DNA of 48,550 nt from Chloroflexota bacterium (GCA_902812335.1 CADDZL010000001.1:1-48550); one strand, 5' to 3'. Shown: positions 24,413 through 34,780, numbered from the stretch's first letter. The notes: generated by a model from the letters alone, not told the origin. Made by a program: numbers and translations.

Positions 24413-25165
24413 ATGGACAAGATCGTTGTTGAGCATCTCGACTTCTACTATGGCTCCAAACAGGCTCTCTACGACGTGTCTATCCGCATCCAGGAGCGGC
24501 TGATCACCGCGCTGATCGGCCCGTCGGGCTGCGGCAAGTCCACCTTCCTGCGCTGCCTCAATCGTATGAACGACACGATTCCCGGCACCCGCGTCGAGGG
24601 TCGGGTTTGGCTCGACGGAGAGGATATCTATCGTCCAGGCATGGACGTTGTTGATCTCCGGCGGCGGGTCGGCATGGTCTTCCAGCGGCCCAACCCCTTT
24701 CCCCAGTCCATCTACGACAACGTCGCCTTCGGCCCGCGCATCCTCGGCCTAGACGGGCACCTCAGTCTCGACGATATCGTCGAGCAGTCGCTCCGGGGCG
24801 CAGCGCTTTGGGACGAGGTCAAAGACCGGCTACGTGCACCTGCGCTCAGCCTGTCGGGTGGGCAGCAACAGCGACTATGCATAGCCCGTGTGCTCGCCGT
24901 CGAGCCGGAGGTCATCCTGATGGATGAGCCCGCCTCGGCGCTCGACCCGATTGCGACGCTCAAGATCGAAGACCTGATGCAGGAACTGAAGACGAAATAC
25001 ACCATCATCATCGTCACCCATAATATGCAACAGGCGGCGCGGGTATCGGACAAGACCGGCCTGTTCTGGCTGGGCGAACTGGTCGAGTACGACGATACGA
25101 GCAAGATTTTCACCCGCCCCGCGCAGCAGCGCACCGAGGACTACATTACCGGGCGATTCGGCTGA
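24413..25165 (+). CDS. pstB: Phosphate ABC transporter ATP-binding protein PstB
   Basis: This 250-residue ATPase powers the high-affinity phosphate importer PstSCAB. Motifs: Walker [10 protein letters not shown], the PstB-typical [10 protein letters not shown] right after it, Q-loop [21 protein letters not shown], signature [16 protein letters not shown], Walker [14 protein letters not shown] and the switch His in [11 protein letters not shown]. Length is normal for PstB. No pstS, pstC, pstA or phoU lies beside it in this window, which is unusual because pst genes are normally an operon. It has its own promoter with an overlapping inverted repeat. Confidence 0.93.
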   Translation: MDKIVVEHLDFYYGSKQALYDVSIRIQERLITALIGPSGCGKSTFLRCLNRMNDTIPGTRVEGRVWLDGEDIYRPGMDVVDLRRRVGMVFQRPNPFPQSIYDNVAFGPRILGLDGHLSLDDIVEQSLRGAALWDEVKDRLRAPALSLSGGQQQRLCIARVLAVEPEVILMDEPASALDPIATLKIEDLMQELKTKYTIIIVTHNMQQAARVSDKTGLFWLGELVEYDDTSKIFTRPAQQRTEDYITGRFG

Positions 25166-25328
25166 AGTAGCCCAAATGTCCCAGTGACGCCAATCCCTGT
25201 TGCTCCATATAATCATCAATAGCGTTCAAACCGTTCCAGATCGTTTCACAGGGCAGTATCATGTCGCGCACGGTGTTGCCAGGCGGTACGAATTCGCCAG
25301 GGTTGGGCTCAAGGCCTGATTCTGACAA
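25146..25328 (-). CDS. Possible small protein (60 aa), uncertain
   Basis: A 60-codon frame from ATG 25328 reads [20 protein letters not shown], then [18 protein letters not shown], then [20 protein letters not shown]. The composition looks protein-like (acidic, aromatic, not Arg-rich as most antisense frames here), and it lies mostly in the gap 25166-25405. It overlaps the end of pstB by 20 bp. It may be a remnant of a longer gene. No family is recognised and no ribosome site is obvious. Nothing else is seen in that gap. Confidence 0.3.
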   Translation of the reverse strand: MSESGLEPNPGEFVPPGNTVRDMILPCETIWNGLNAIDDYMEQQGLASLGHLGYFSRIAR

Positions 25329-25405
25329 ACGGCGGGAAGACCATCACCCCTTTTGGCTTCTCCGCCTACACCTGTCACACCTATGAACTGAGGCCATCCC
25401 AGCCC

Positions 25406-28400
25406 ATGCACACTCCCCGCATCTTGTTCGTTGGAGATCCACAGCGAAGCACAGGTCAGCCCAGGGTTAACCTAGCGGGGGACAATGGTCGCCAGCGGCC
25501 GCAAGCCGACCCGCCGCAAACGAGGGCGAGTCCGGCTGCGCTGGTCGAAACCGCCGCGAGCCGCAGCGAGTTACTGGGGAAGCTGGACGGGCCGCCTTAC
25601 GACCTGGTACTGGCGGATAGCCCGCACGACCTGAGCCCGGCGGAGATCGAGCAGCTCGTTGGCGAGCACTGGCCCGGCATACCCGTGATTTCGCTCTGTA
25701 ACGGTGAAGAGGCGCGCCGCCGCGCTGACCAGATGCACCTGATCGGTGAGGTCAGCCGCGATATTGCGCTTGTGCTGGATCTCGACGATCTACTGACCAC
25801 CGTCGCGCGTCGCATCAAACAGACGCTCGGTTACTACAATGTCGCTATCGGCTTGATCGAAGGCGGCATGATACGGATATTAAACACGGATGCCCAGGAT
25901 CAATCCGTGCCACCGCTCACCGGCGTTATCGGCCGGGTGGCCGCAACCGGCCAGCCCCTGCTTGTGCCCGACGTCACCGCCGGCCCGGTGTTGGAGCCGG
26001 CCTACCGCCTGGACCTGCCCCTTGTCCGGGCCGAACTGGCCGTTCCCATCCTGGTCCGCGACCAGCCCGTTGGCGTCTTGGCCGCGCAAAGCGACCGTGT
26101 CGGCGGGTTCGACGCGGCCGATCTCCAGATCATGCAGACGCTCGCCGGCCAATTGGCAGCGGCGATTCAAAATGCCCGCCTGTTACGCGAGCGCGAGCGG
26201 CGTCTGCACGAACTGGCCGTGCTGACGGCAGCCAGCGAAGCCCTGACCCGCGCCCCTGACGCCGATGGGGCCATAGCCCATGTCGCCGAAGTCATGGTCC
26301 ATCTGCTCAAGGTCAACGCCTGCGCCATTTCAGCCTATGACGAGACCTCCGGCACGGTGACGACGCTGGTGCAGCATGGCGATCGGCTTTCCCTCAGTGA
26401 CCTCAATCTTGTTTATCAGCTACATGAGTACCCGGCGACGGCCGAGTGCCTGCGCAGCGGGGAACCCCTTATCGTCCATGCCGACGATGCGGCCGAGGAC
26501 CTGGCCGAGCAGGCTCTGCTACGCAGGTTGGGGGCCAGGACCCTCCTGGCAGTGCCGTTGACGGTCAGAGGGCAAACCATCGGCCTGGTTGAGCTTTTCG
26601 ACCTCAACATGCGCCAGTTCCAACCCTATGAGATCTCGCTGTGCCAGCATCTGGCCGTCCAGGCGGGGGTGGCGCTGGATAACACCCGGCTGTATCAGCA
26701 GATGTCGCGGCACGCCGAGGAAGTCGGTGCACTGCTGACCTCGGCAGCCGTCATTACATCGGGCTATACGCTCAACGAACGGCTGGAGGCCATCGCCCGG
26801 CAGGCGACTGATCTGGTGGCCGCTGAGGGCTGCACCATTTATCTGCTGGATGAGGATCGCACCTGGCTACACCCGTTGGTGGCGCTGGAGGACTATGCCG
26901 AGGAGGTGTTGGCAACCCCACTGCGCGTGGGCGAGGGCATCACCGGCTTCGTGGCCCGCTCCGGTGTCGGTGAGATCGTCAATGATGTCCTAAGTGACCC
27001 CCGTGCTTATCAGATCCCGGGCACACCCAGGGAGAAGGAATGCCTGATCGCCGTGCCCCTGGTCGTTCAGGGCACGACCATCGGCGTGATGACGTTGGTG
27101 CGCAAGGGCAAGCGCGGTTTTGTCCCCCATGATCTGGACCTGCTCACCAGCCTGGCGCATCACGCCGCCATGGGTATCAGGAATGCCCGCCTGCTGGAGG
27201 AGGCCCGCCATCAGGCCCAGAAGCTGCAGGCGCTTTACACGGTTGCTGCCACCGCCGGGCACAGCCTGGAGCTGGATGAGATGCTGGAGGCCGTCCTGGC
27301 CGAAGTGTTGAGCGCCACCGGCCTTCAGGCAGCCTCTGTCCATCTGGTCGAGGAGGATGGATGGTTGCGCCTGGCAGCCCAGCAGGGGCTGCCACTGCCC
27401 ATGATCGAGAATTGGGCCGGTGTGCGCCTGAGTGAAGGCACCATAGGGCAGGTCGCCGAGACAGGCGAGGTACGGATCAACACCTGGCGACACTCACCGG
27501 AGGCTGCGGGCAGCTCCGACACCACACCGCCTGCTACTGAGATCACCCTCATCGCGCTGCCGCTCTCGGCCAAAGAGCCGGCCCTGAGCGGAGTGAAAGC
27601 CCGGGCCGTAGGTGTGCTCGGTGTAGCCGGCTATGGCCGGCTCATCCCGACCACCGAGCAGATGCAGCTATTGGGTGCGATTGCCCAGCAGATCGCCGTC
27701 GCCATCGAGAACACCCGGCTTTATCAGGCGTTGCGCCAGCGGGCCGAGAGCCTGGAACGGGCCTACGCCGAGTTAGCCGAGGCTGACCGGCTGAAGGATG
27801 AACTGATCCAGAATGTGTCACATGAACTGCGCACGCCGTTGACCTTCGTCAAAGGGTACGCCGACCTGCTCGCTAACGGAGACCTGGGACCGCTGGCGCC
27901 GGAGCAGCTCGAAGCTGTGCAAATCATCACCCGCAAGGCCAATGTGCTGACGCGGCTGGTGGGCAATATCGTCTCGCTCCATGCTATCGAGCCCACCTCG
28001 CTGATGATCCAGGTGACTAGCGCCGTGGAAATGGCCGAACTGGCCATCGCCAATCTCACCGCCGAAGTCAACCTGGATCAGGTCGGCATCACCGTGGTGC
28101 GCGACTTCGCATCGGCTGTGCCTATGGTCTGGGCCGACCCGGACCGGCTGGTCGAGGTCTTCGAGAACCTGATTAGCAACGCCATCAAGTTCTCGCCCAA
28201 TGGCGGGCAGGTCACCATCCGCATCCGGCCTGAGGGCGATGTGGTCGTCGTGGCCGTCTCCGACACCGGCATCGGCATCCCACCGGACAAGTTGTCACGC
28301 GTATTCGAACGTTTTTACCAGGTAGATGGAACGACGACACGTCGCTTTGGCGGTGTGGGGCTGGGGTTGGCCTTGTGCAAGCAGATCGTTGAAGCACACG

Positions 28401-28483
28401 GCAGCCGCATCTTTGCCGAGAGCGAAGAAGGAAGAGGCACGACCTTCTGGTTCACGCTGAGGTCAGCCGTCAATGGCCAGTAA
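25406..28483 (+). CDS. Soluble multi-GAF sensor histidine kinase
   Basis: This 1025-residue kinase has no membrane helix. An N-terminal receiver-like segment (about 1-105: ILFVGDP...[14 protein letters not shown]...[12 protein letters not shown]) lacks a clean phospho-acceptor context and looks like a pseudo-receiver. Four GAF domains follow at about 108-262, 270-430, 440-595 and 605-790, then HisKA with His806 ([12 protein letters not shown]) and a HATPase with intact N ([12 protein letters not shown]), G1 (SDTGIGIP) and G2 (GGVGLGLAL) boxes. In GAF4, residues ~724-735 ([12 protein letters not shown]) look like a repeat-derived in-frame insert. GAFs usually bind small ligands or chromophores; none shows an obvious bilin cysteine. 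The partner may be the convergent regulators downstream. Confidence 0.88.
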   Translation: MHTPRILFVGDPQRSTGQPRVNLAGDNGRQRPQADPPQTRASPAALVETAASRSELLGKLDGPPYDLVLADSPHDLSPAEIEQLVGEHWPGIPVISLCNGEEARRRADQMHLIGEVSRDIALVLDLDDLLTTVARRIKQTLGYYNVAIGLIEGGMIRILNTDAQDQSVPPLTGVIGRVAATGQPLLVPDVTAGPVLEPAYRLDLPLVRAELAVPILVRDQPVGVLAAQSDRVGGFDAADLQIMQTLAGQLAAAIQNARLLRERERRLHELAVLTAASEALTRAPDADGAIAHVAEVMVHLLKVNACAISAYDETSGTVTTLVQHGDRLSLSDLNLVYQLHEYPATAECLRSGEPLIVHADDAAEDLAEQALLRRLGARTLLAVPLTVRGQTIGLVELFDLNMRQFQPYEISLCQHLAVQAGVALDNTRLYQQMSRHAEEVGALLTSAAVITSGYTLNERLEAIARQATDLVAAEGCTIYLLDEDRTWLHPLVALEDYAEEVLATPLRVGEGITGFVARSGVGEIVNDVLSDPRAYQIPGTPREKECLIAVPLVVQGTTIGVMTLVRKGKRGFVPHDLDLLTSLAHHAAMGIRNARLLEEARHQAQKLQALYTVAATAGHSLELDEMLEAVLAEVLSATGLQAASVHLVEEDGWLRLAAQQGLPLPMIENWAGVRLSEGTIGQVAETGEVRINTWRHSPEAAGSSDTTPPATEITLIALPLSAKEPALSGVKARAVGVLGVAGYGRLIPTTEQMQLLGAIAQQIAVAIENTRLYQALRQRAESLERAYAELAEADRLKDELIQNVSHELRTPLTFVKGYADLLANGDLGPLAPEQLEAVQIITRKANVLTRLVGNIVSLHAIEPTSLMIQVTSAVEMAELAIANLTAEVNLDQVGITVVRDFASAVPMVWADPDRLVEVFENLISNAIKFSPNGGQVTIRIRPEGDVVVVAVSDTGIGIPPDKLSRVFERFYQVDGTTTRRFGGVGLGLALCKQIVEAHGSRIFAESEEGRGTTFWFTLRSAVNGQ
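27577..27608. repeat. Possible repeat-derived insert in GAF4
   Basis: GCCCTGAGCGGAGTGAAAGC lies between CGGCCC (27579-27584) and GGGCCG (27603-27608). It resembles the GCCCTGAGCGGAGTCGAAGGGC dispersed repeats. The reading frame is kept. The evidence is resemblance plus a gap relative to other GAF domains. Confidence 0.35.
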
Positions 28484-28510
28484 CGGCCCTGGCTGGGGCA
28501 GACCGCCTTG

Positions 28511-28969
28511 CTACCTGGTGCCTATTGCTCGAATCGCCGGCAAGAGATCGCAACTAAGCGTGGCCTTGCTGACGAAACCATCGGCCCCATATCTCCGCGC
28601 CGCTTCACGGTAGGCCTCTCCGTCCAGGAGGGACAGGATGATGATAGCCGTGCCCGGCAGTGCGGCTTTAAGGCGGCGCGTCCCGGTTAACCCATCTATT
28701 CCCGGCAGGCTGATATCCATCAGCACCAGATCGGGCGTAGAGCCCGATCGGGCATACAATACTGCTTCCTCTACCGTGTGCGCCAGCCCCACTATCTGCA
28801 GGCCGGGCTGCGCTTCCAGGTAACCGGCCAGGGCGCGTAGAAAACCGCTGCTACCATCTACAAGAAGCAATTTTATATGACTGCCTACTACTTTATCCCT
28901 GATGAGGCCGATTTGGCTATCAGCAGATATACTGAGTTCCGTGGGTAGTAGGCAGTAGGCGGCAGGCAA
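28511..28969 (-). CDS. Single-domain response regulator (receiver only)
   Basis: The receiver core is [20 protein letters not shown]...[15 protein letters not shown] with phospho-acceptor Asp85 (counted from TTG 28969), [11 protein letters not shown] and a Lys in GFVSKATL. It ends 10-15 residues after the last helix, so no output domain is present. The acidic pair is weak (VDGSS: one Asp). The 5' end is odd: the only in-frame starts are TTG at 28969, right after the previous stop, and TTG at the IKL segment. The first ~30 residues ([20 protein letters not shown]...) are encoded by an inverted repeat. It probably shares the transcript of the kinase and NarL-type regulator upstream. Confidence 0.75.
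   Translation of the reverse strand: MPAAYCLLPTELSISADSQIGLIRDKVVGSHIKLLLVDGSSGFLRALAGYLEAQPGLQIVGLAHTVEEAVLYARSGSTPDLVLMDISLPGIDGLTGTRRLKAALPGTAIIILSLLDGEAYREAARRYGADGFVSKATLSCDLLPAIRAIGTR
28880..28956. repeat. Inverted repeat at the 5' end of the receiver gene
   Basis: ACTGCCTACTAC (28880-28891) and GTAGTAGGCAGT (28945-28956) are perfect 12-bp inverted arms 53 bp apart. The GCCTACTGCCTACT pattern is a common short-repeat motif in Chloroflexota and cyanobacteria. It replaces or extends the start of the downstream coding region. Confidence 0.6.
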
Positions 28970-29629
28970 CTACTCGTCTGATGCTGCCAACCCGGCCCGA
29001 ATGGCATAGCGGATCAGGCCGGCGCGGTTGTGGATATTGAGCTTATCCATCAGGTTGGCGCGATGGGTCTCGACGGTCTTGACACTGAGGTGGAGCTGTT
29101 GGGCGATCTGCTTGCTGGTATGGCCCTCGGCCACCAACTGCAGAACCTCGCGCTCGCGCGGTGTCAGCATCTCGTGGGGGGCGCGCCGACCCTCCGCCTC
29201 GGTCCGGCGCACATAGTCAGCGATCACTGTCTTGGAGATGCGGGGGCTGAGGTAGGCCTCGCCCTGATAGACCGCTGCGATGGCGGCTACCAGTTCCTCG
29301 GTGGCCGAATCCTTCAGTAGATAGCCCGATGCACCCGAACGCAGCACCTGGAGCACATACTCCTCATTGGCATGCATAGATAGGATGAGCACCTGCACAT
29401 CCGGGTAGTGGCGTTTGATGCGATCGGTGGCTTCCAGCCCATTGAGTCCCGGCATGTTAATATCCATGACGACAACGTGAGGATGGACGTCCTCTGTCAG
29501 TTTGATCGCTTCGCGTCCGTCAGCCGCCTCTCCGACGACCTCAATGTTGGGATAGCCCTCCAGGAGCGCCCGCAGCCCCTTACGCACCAATGTATGATCT
29601 TCCGCTAGAATAATGCGAATCCTGTTCAT
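28970..29629 (-). CDS. NarL/FixJ-family response regulator
   Basis: This is 219 residues from ATG 29629 (MNRIRIILAEDHTLVRKGLR); the frame is open further upstream into the kinase gene, but that part is antisense-like. The receiver has Glu10/Asp11, Asp56 (VVVMDINMPGLNG), the Ser of LILSMHANEEY and Lys in YLLKDSATEEL. The LuxR-type HTH is MLTPREREVLQLVAEGHTSKQIAQQLHLSVKTVETHRANLMDKL. It starts 25 bp after the stop of the HisKA_3-type kinase, its expected cognate partner. The single-domain receiver follows directly. Confidence 0.92.
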   Translation of the reverse strand: MNRIRIILAEDHTLVRKGLRALLEGYPNIEVVGEAADGREAIKLTEDVHPHVVVMDINMPGLNGLEATDRIKRHYPDVQVLILSMHANEEYVLQVLRSGASGYLLKDSATEELVAAIAAVYQGEAYLSPRISKTVIADYVRRTEAEGRRAPHEMLTPREREVLQLVAEGHTSKQIAQQLHLSVKTVETHRANLMDKLNIHNRAGLIRYAIRAGLAASDE

Positions 29630-29654
29630 ATCGCCAGCCACCAGCGGCCAACCG

Positions 29655-31862
29655 TCAGTCGTCCGCCTGATGACTGACGAGCGCTGGCTGAATAGGGAGC
29701 TGAATCTGAATTCTCGTTCCTTCCCCCGCTTGCGACCGAATCTGGAAGCTGCCACCGAGAAGCTCAACCCGTTCGCGCAGGCCCAACAAGCCCAGGCTAT
29801 CGCCGGCCCGGGCGCGGCGCAGCGCCCGGTTTACATCAAAGCCCACACCATCGTCGGTGATGGTCAGGGCAACGCTGTCGCGCCCACGCTCCCGTTCCAG
29901 GCAAACGGAGACGTTGCGGGCGCTGGCGTGCCGGGCGATGTTAGTTAACGCTTCCTGCGCGGCGCGGTAACACACGGTCTCTATTTCAGCCGGCAGGCGC
30001 TCGTCCAGACCGATTTCCTCAAAACGGCTCCGCATGCCGGTGCGCTCAGCATGACGGTCAATATACCAACGCAGCGCCGGTACCAACCCCAGGTCATCCA
30101 GCATGGAGGGGCGCAACTCGACCGACATGCGGCGCACCTCTTCCAGCGCATTCTGGCTTAACGTTTGGGCGTCCTCGATGGCGCGCTTGACGGCCTCATT
30201 CGGCTGGGGCAATAACTGCGTCATCATGCCCAGATCAAGCGCGATGGCTGTAAGCGCCTGGCCGATCTCATCGTGCAACTCGCGCGCCAAACGGCGGCGC
30301 TCTTCCTCCTGCGCCTGGACGATCTGGGCCGACAAGACACGGAGTTGCTCACGACTATCCGTGATGGCAGCGAACAGGCGGGCATTCTCGATAGCCACAG
30401 CCGCCTGGTTAGCCATGGCTTGCAGCAGTGACAGGTCAGCCTCGGAGAAGATCGGTTCGCTGAACGTATCCAGATTCAGGCAACCGATGATCTGCCCCTG
30501 TGCCGCCAGGGGAACACAGACCTGGCTGACCAGCAGCGGCAGGGATAGGTCAGGCGATCCCTGTGCTCGCCCCAAAGCGCTCCACAACCGCAATATCTCG
30601 GGGCCGGTCGTGGCAAAGTACGGCTCGAATTCGGCGGCGGACGTCAGGCGCAGCGGTGTGCCACTGGCGTACACCGCGCCGATAGTCGCCTCACCGGGGC
30701 GCAACTGATAATGGTCGGTCAACTGCTCACCCCACCCCCTCTCTCCAAGCTTAGGAAGAGAGGCAAGCGGTGAGGGATTATAGCCATGCACACCAGCCAA
30801 TTCGAGTGCATCGTTGAGCGGGTTATATAGCCATAGCATCCCCCTGGCAGCCGGTGCGATGGCAGCGACTGCTTGGGTGAGCACGATCTCATACAGCCGG
30901 TCCGGTTCGAGCGTCAGTGTGAGCGACCGCGACAGGTCGAGCAGAGCCGCCAATTCGAGGTTACGATGGGCCAGTTCAGCAGCACGCTGCCCAATCTCGT
31001 GAAACAGCCGGGCATTCTCAATGGCGACGGCCAGTTGCCCTGCCAATGCCATTAGCAACTGCTCGTGATGCTCGCTGTAGGCATTCAGCGCGATGCTCTC
31101 CAGTTTGATCGCGCCCACAGCCCACTTACCGATGTGCAGCGGCACACACAAGATAGAGCGGATGTCCGGCCGCTGGGCCATATAAGGCGGGTCGCTCTGA
31201 TCACGCACGTCGCCCAAGCGCACCGGCTGGTTATGTTGAGCTACCCAGCCACTGATACCCTCGCCCAGGGTGCGATGTGACACCGATTCCGCAGTCAGCA
31301 TCTGCGCATCCGGATGTCGCTCTCGGACCAGGAAGGGGATAAGCTCACCTGTGGCCTCTTCAATGAGAAACACTTCAGCATACTCATAGGGCAGCAACCG
31401 TTCGAGCACCTGGGTCAGCGCATCGGCCAGCCGGTCAAGTTGCAGGCTCTGGCTCAGCGCCATTGTAGCCTCATGGAGCAAAGCCAGTTCGTCCAGGCGG
31501 CGCTGGCGCTCCTCCTGGCTTGCCTCCAGTGCGGCAACCATGCGGTTAAAGCTATCCGCCAGCCCCCCGAGTTCATCGTCCGCCGGTGATGGCAGGCGAA
31601 CGGTCAGATCGCCGTTGGCGACGGCTCGCGCTGCGCGGTTCAATTCCCGTAAAGGGGTTTCGACAGTCCGACTGAAGAGAATGCCACTGCCAATAGCGAC
31701 CAGGCTGGCAGCAATGATGAGCGCCAGGTCAGAGAGAGGATGGTCCGGCTCCACCAGGAATTCGTAGCCGGGAAACAGGAAGAACGGTACGCTGATGAGC
31801 AGGATGAGCGCGATCAGCCGTTTGCGAATGGTCCAGCGATACCTGTTTCCCGGCCCCTTCAT
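29655..31862 (-). CDS. Membrane NarL-type sensor kinase with HAMP, two GAFs and HisKA_3
   Basis: This is a 735-residue kinase. Two membrane helices (about 16-32 and 44-66) with a very short loop between them are followed by HAMP (about 62-118). GAF1 (about 135-290), GAF2 (about 310-490) and a HisKA_3 dimerisation domain with His530 (LARELHDEIGQAL) come next. The HATPase has YRAAQEALTNIARHA and TDDGVGFD. Residues ~362-379 in GAF2 (NPSPLASLPKLGERGWGE) are encoded by a palindromic repeat at 30726-30776 and interrupt an otherwise normal GAF sequence between LAGVHGY and LTDHYQLRPGE. With hardly any external loop, the GAFs probably sense a cytoplasmic signal. It is in an operon with the NarL-type regulator. 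Confidence 0.9.
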   Translation of the reverse strand: MKGPGNRYRWTIRKRLIALILLISVPFFLFPGYEFLVEPDHPLSDLALIIAASLVAIGSGILFSRTVETPLRELNRAARAVANGDLTVRLPSPADDELGGLADSFNRMVAALEASQEERQRRLDELALLHEATMALSQSLQLDRLADALTQVLERLLPYEYAEVFLIEEATGELIPFLVRERHPDAQMLTAESVSHRTLGEGISGWVAQHNQPVRLGDVRDQSDPPYMAQRPDIRSILCVPLHIGKWAVGAIKLESIALNAYSEHHEQLLMALAGQLAVAIENARLFHEIGQRAAELAHRNLELAALLDLSRSLTLTLEPDRLYEIVLTQAVAAIAPAARGMLWLYNPLNDALELAGVHGYNPSPLASLPKLGERGWGEQLTDHYQLRPGEATIGAVYASGTPLRLTSAAEFEPYFATTGPEILRLWSALGRAQGSPDLSLPLLVSQVCVPLAAQGQIIGCLNLDTFSEPIFSEADLSLLQAMANQAAVAIENARLFAAITDSREQLRVLSAQIVQAQEEERRRLARELHDEIGQALTAIALDLGMMTQLLPQPNEAVKRAIEDAQTLSQNALEEVRRMSVELRPSMLDDLGLVPALRWYIDRHAERTGMRSRFEEIGLDERLPAEIETVCYRAAQEALTNIARHASARNVSVCLERERGRDSVALTITDDGVGFDVNRALRRARAGDSLGLLGLRERVELLGGSFQIRSQAGEGTRIQIQLPIQPALVSHQADD
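30726..30776. repeat. Palindromic repeat inserted in a GAF domain
   Basis: CTCACC (30726-30731) pairs with GGTGAG (30769-30774), and CCTCTCT (30738-30744) pairs with AGAGAGG (30757-30763). The encoded peptide SPLASLPKLGERGWGE is the typical readout of the CCCCTCTCCCC...GGAGAGGGG dispersed repeat family. The insert keeps the frame. Confidence 0.6.
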
Positions 31863-31929
31863 CTACCGACAAACTCATAGGAACCCCGACGGTTCCAATG
31901 AATTCCTGCGACCCCCCCTGAGTAGTTTG

Positions 31930-32628
31930 TCACACCCGCCCCAACATGATCGCTTTCTTGACCTCGCCAATAGCCTGAGTCACTTTGATGTCACGTGGGC
32001 AGGCATCGGTGCAGTTATAGATAGTGCGGCAACGCCAGACGCCATCGGCCTCATTCAGAATAGCCAGGCGCTGCGCCGCGCCCCGATCACGGCTGTCAAA
32101 GATGAAACGATGGGCCTGCACGATGGCCGCCGGGCCAACATACTGGCCTCTGGCCCAGAACGACGGACACGCCGTGGTGCAGGCAGCGCATAGGATACAC
32201 TTGGTCGTATCGTCGTAGCGCTCGCGTTCCTCCGGGCTTTGCAGGCGCTCGCGCTCCGGCGGCGGCTCGTCGTTGATCAGGTAGGGGAGGATAGCCCGAT
32301 AGTGGGCGAAGAACGGCTCCATGTCCACCACCAGGTCCTTGATGACCGGCAGGCCCAGGATGGGTTCAACCTGAATATGATCCCCCAGGTCGCGGACAAG
32401 CACCTTACACGCCAGCCGGTTGCGCCCGTTGATGCGCATGGCGTCCGAGCCGCAGATGCCGTGAGCGCATGAGCGGCGCAAGGTCAGGGTACCATCATGA
32501 TACCACTTCACGGTGTGAAGCACATCGAGGATGCGTTCGGCCGGGTCGGCCTCGATCTCGTACTCGCCCCACCAGGGCTCTTTGTCTTTCTCCGGGTTAA
32601 AGCGTTTGATACGAAGATGAACTTGCAT
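31930..32628 (-). CDS. sdhB: Succinate dehydrogenase/fumarate reductase iron-sulfur subunit
   Basis: This 232-residue electron-transfer subunit sits between SdhA and the membrane anchor. The N-terminal plant-ferredoxin-like domain binds [2Fe-2S] through Cys in RRSCAHGICGSDAM and RLACKVL. The C-terminal domain has CILCAACTTACP, which supplies ligands of the [4Fe-4S] cluster, and CRTIYNCTDACPRDI, which completes the [4Fe-4S] and [3Fe-4S] clusters. Length is normal. It is the last gene of the minus-strand operon sdhC-D-A-B, 31 bp after sdhA. Confidence 0.95.
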   Translation of the reverse strand: MQVHLRIKRFNPEKDKEPWWGEYEIEADPAERILDVLHTVKWYHDGTLTLRRSCAHGICGSDAMRINGRNRLACKVLVRDLGDHIQVEPILGLPVIKDLVVDMEPFFAHYRAILPYLINDEPPPERERLQSPEERERYDDTTKCILCAACTTACPSFWARGQYVGPAAIVQAHRFIFDSRDRGAAQRLAILNEADGVWRCRTIYNCTDACPRDIKVTQAIGEVKKAIMLGRV

Positions 32629-32659
32629 GATTTCTCCTGGTGTGATTGCGTTTCACGTT

Positions 32660-34387
32660 TTAGTAAACTCTCTCCTTCGGCTGCCACTGCGTGATGGTCA
32701 CCGGCTTGTACTTCAGGACGATCTCACCATTCTTGCGATAGGCCAGGCTATGCTTAAGCCAATTCACGTCATCGCGCTTGGGGAAGTCTTCGCGCCAGTG
32801 CGCACCCCGGCTCTCGGTGCGAGCCAGTGCCGCTGTCGTCGTGACCTCCGCCAGGTCGAGCAGGCTGCCCAGTTCAAACGCTTCCAGGATTTCCGTATTG
32901 AAGCGCCGGCCCCGGTCATCAATGTGCAGGTGCCGATAGCGCTCCTGCAATTCCTTGATCGCATCCAGCGCTGTCTCCAGACCGGCGTTCTCGCGGAAGA
33001 CGCTGACGTGGTCCATCATGGTCTGCTGGAGCGCGCTGCGGATATCGGCAGCCCGTTCCTTGCCGCTACTACCGCGCAGGCGCTCCAATTCCGCCAGCGC
33101 CCAGCCCTCCGGCTCCTTCGGCAGCGGGGCCAGGTCGGTCTGCTGGCAGAACTCGGCCATAGCCCGGCCTCCGCGTCGGCCAAACACAACCAGGTCCACC
33201 AGCGAGTTGGTCCCCAGCCGGTTAGCCCCATGCACCGAGACGCAGGCGCACTCGCCAGCCGCGTAGAAACCGACCAGCGGTGTATTGCGCTCGTCCACAA
33301 CAACCTGGGCGTTCAGGTCGGTGGGGATGCCTCCCATGGCGTAGTGGGCTGTGGGTTGCACCGGCATCGGGTCCTTCGCCGGGTCAATCCCCCAGTAGGT
33401 GCGCACGAAGTCAGCGATGTCGGCCAGCGATTTCTCGATCCTCTCTTTGGGCAAATGGGTCGCGTCCAGATAGACGTAATCCTTGCCGTTGATGCCCCGC
33501 CCGGCGCGGATCTCCAGGTAGATCGCCCGCGAGCACACGTCACGGCTGGCCAGGTCCTTCAGCGTCGGCGCGTAGCGCTCCATAAAGCGCTCGCCCTCGT
33601 TATTGCGGAACACCCCGCCTTCACCGCGAATCGCCTCAGTCAGCAGGATGCCCAGCCGGTACATGCCGGTGGGGTGAAACTGGTAGAATTCCATGTCCTC
33701 CAGCGGAATACCTCGCCGGTAGGGAATGGCGAAGCCTTCACCGGTGAGCGAATGGGCATTTGAGGTGATCTTCCACATCTTGCCACAGCCGCCGGTGGCG
33801 AACAGCACCGCTTTGCTGTGGAAGACGTGCAACTCGCCCGTGTCAATACACACGGCCACCACGCCCCGACAGATGTTATCCTCTACGATCAGGTCGAGCA
33901 CAAAGTACTCATCGTAGAAGGTGACGTTGTTCTTAATACACTGCTGGTACAGCGTTTGCATGATCATATGGCCGGTGCGGTCAGCCGCGTAGCAAGCCCG
34001 TTTGACCGGTGCTTCGCCGAAGTTACGGGTGTGGCCGCCGAAGCGGCGTTGATCGATCCGGCCATCGGCTGTGCGATTGAAGGGCAGACCCATGTGCTCC
34101 AGCTCGATCACATTCTCGATAGCTTCGCGGGCCAGCACCTCGACCGCATCCTGGTCGGCCAGATAATCGCTGCCTTTGACCGTGTCAAAGGCGTGCCACT
34201 CCCAGTGGTCCTCCTCGACGTTGCCGAGGGCCGCGCCGATGCCGCCCTGGGCAGTGCCGGTATGCGAACGGGTCGGGTAAAGCTTGCTGATGACGGCGGT
34301 CTTGACCTGGCGCGAGGCATGCAGCGCAGCCATCAGACCGGCGCCACCTGCGCCGACAACAATGGCATCATACGTATGGACTTGCAT
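32660..34387 (-). CDS. sdhA: Succinate dehydrogenase/fumarate reductase flavoprotein subunit
   Basis: This 575-residue subunit oxidises succinate to fumarate with covalently bound FAD. The start is ATG 34387 ([18 protein letters not shown]), with GGTGAG upstream. FAD-binding GAGGAGL and [16 protein letters not shown] (His for the covalent flavin link) are followed by [19 protein letters not shown] (substrate site), [31 protein letters not shown] and [21 protein letters not shown]. It is part of the sdh operon, 9 bp downstream of sdhD. Confidence 0.95.
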   Translation of the reverse strand: MQVHTYDAIVVGAGGAGLMAALHASRQVKTAVISKLYPTRSHTGTAQGGIGAALGNVEEDHWEWHAFDTVKGSDYLADQDAVEVLAREAIENVIELEHMGLPFNRTADGRIDQRRFGGHTRNFGEAPVKRACYAADRTGHMIMQTLYQQCIKNNVTFYDEYFVLDLIVEDNICRGVVAVCIDTGELHVFHSKAVLFATGGCGKMWKITSNAHSLTGEGFAIPYRRGIPLEDMEFYQFHPTGMYRLGILLTEAIRGEGGVFRNNEGERFMERYAPTLKDLASRDVCSRAIYLEIRAGRGINGKDYVYLDATHLPKERIEKSLADIADFVRTYWGIDPAKDPMPVQPTAHYAMGGIPTDLNAQVVVDERNTPLVGFYAAGECACVSVHGANRLGTNSLVDLVVFGRRGGRAMAEFCQQTDLAPLPKEPEGWALAELERLRGSSGKERAADIRSALQQTMMDHVSVFRENAGLETALDAIKELQERYRHLHIDDRGRRFNTEILEAFELGSLLDLAEVTTTAALARTESRGAHWREDFPKRDDVNWLKHSLAYRKNGEIVLKYKPVTITQWQPKERVY

Positions 34388-34397
34388 CGTTCTCACC

Positions 34398-34778
34398 TCA
34401 CGGTCGGCGGACACCGCCGATGAGGGCGGCGCTGCCGATAAGCAAGATCAACGCGCCCCCGACGACCATGACGTTTTTGATGGCGCGATTCCAGCCGGGA
34501 TGGTGCACGTAATCGTCTACGACGTAGCGCAGGCCGTTCAGGCCGTGGATGAAGGCAAAGCCCAGCAGAGCCGCGTCGTAGATGCGCCAGCCCAGTATCG
34601 CCCAGCGCAGGGCCACGAAGTCCAGGCCAATGGTGTGCACATTGTTAATGATGTGCATGATCGCCAGGTGGCCGAAAGCCAGCGGGACCAGCAGGACCCC
34701 TGACAGGCGCATGAAGATCCAGGCGTAGAGTTCGAGTTTAGCGCGCGGCTGTGGAACGGCGCGAGTATAAGTCGCCAT
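34398..34778 (-). CDS. sdhD: Succinate dehydrogenase membrane anchor subunit
   Basis: This is 126 residues from ATG 34778 ([20 protein letters not shown]). Three membrane helices are visible: [42 protein letters not shown] and [23 protein letters not shown] and the HGLNGLR motif fit the anchor subunits that bind quinone and heme b; His in FGHLAIMHI is a candidate ligand. It begins 2 bp after the sdhC stop and is followed by sdhA. Its HGLNG motif is shared with sdhC, so the two anchors are related. Confidence 0.88.
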   Translation of the reverse strand: MATYTRAVPQPRAKLELYAWIFMRLSGVLLVPLAFGHLAIMHIINNVHTIGLDFVALRWAILGWRIYDAALLGFAFIHGLNGLRYVVDDYVHHPGWNRAIKNVMVVGGALILLIGSAALIGGVRRP

Positions 34779-34780
34779 TG

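Noticed and set aside
31880-31896. GGAACC-CCGAC-GGTTCC small hairpin upstream of the NarL-type kinase
   Set aside because: A 6-bp stem of this kind is expected by chance in this much GC-rich sequence.
32627-33763. 378-codon open frame antisense to sdhA
   Set aside because: It is a shadow of sdhA, which has all family motifs; the antisense product has no fold-like pattern.
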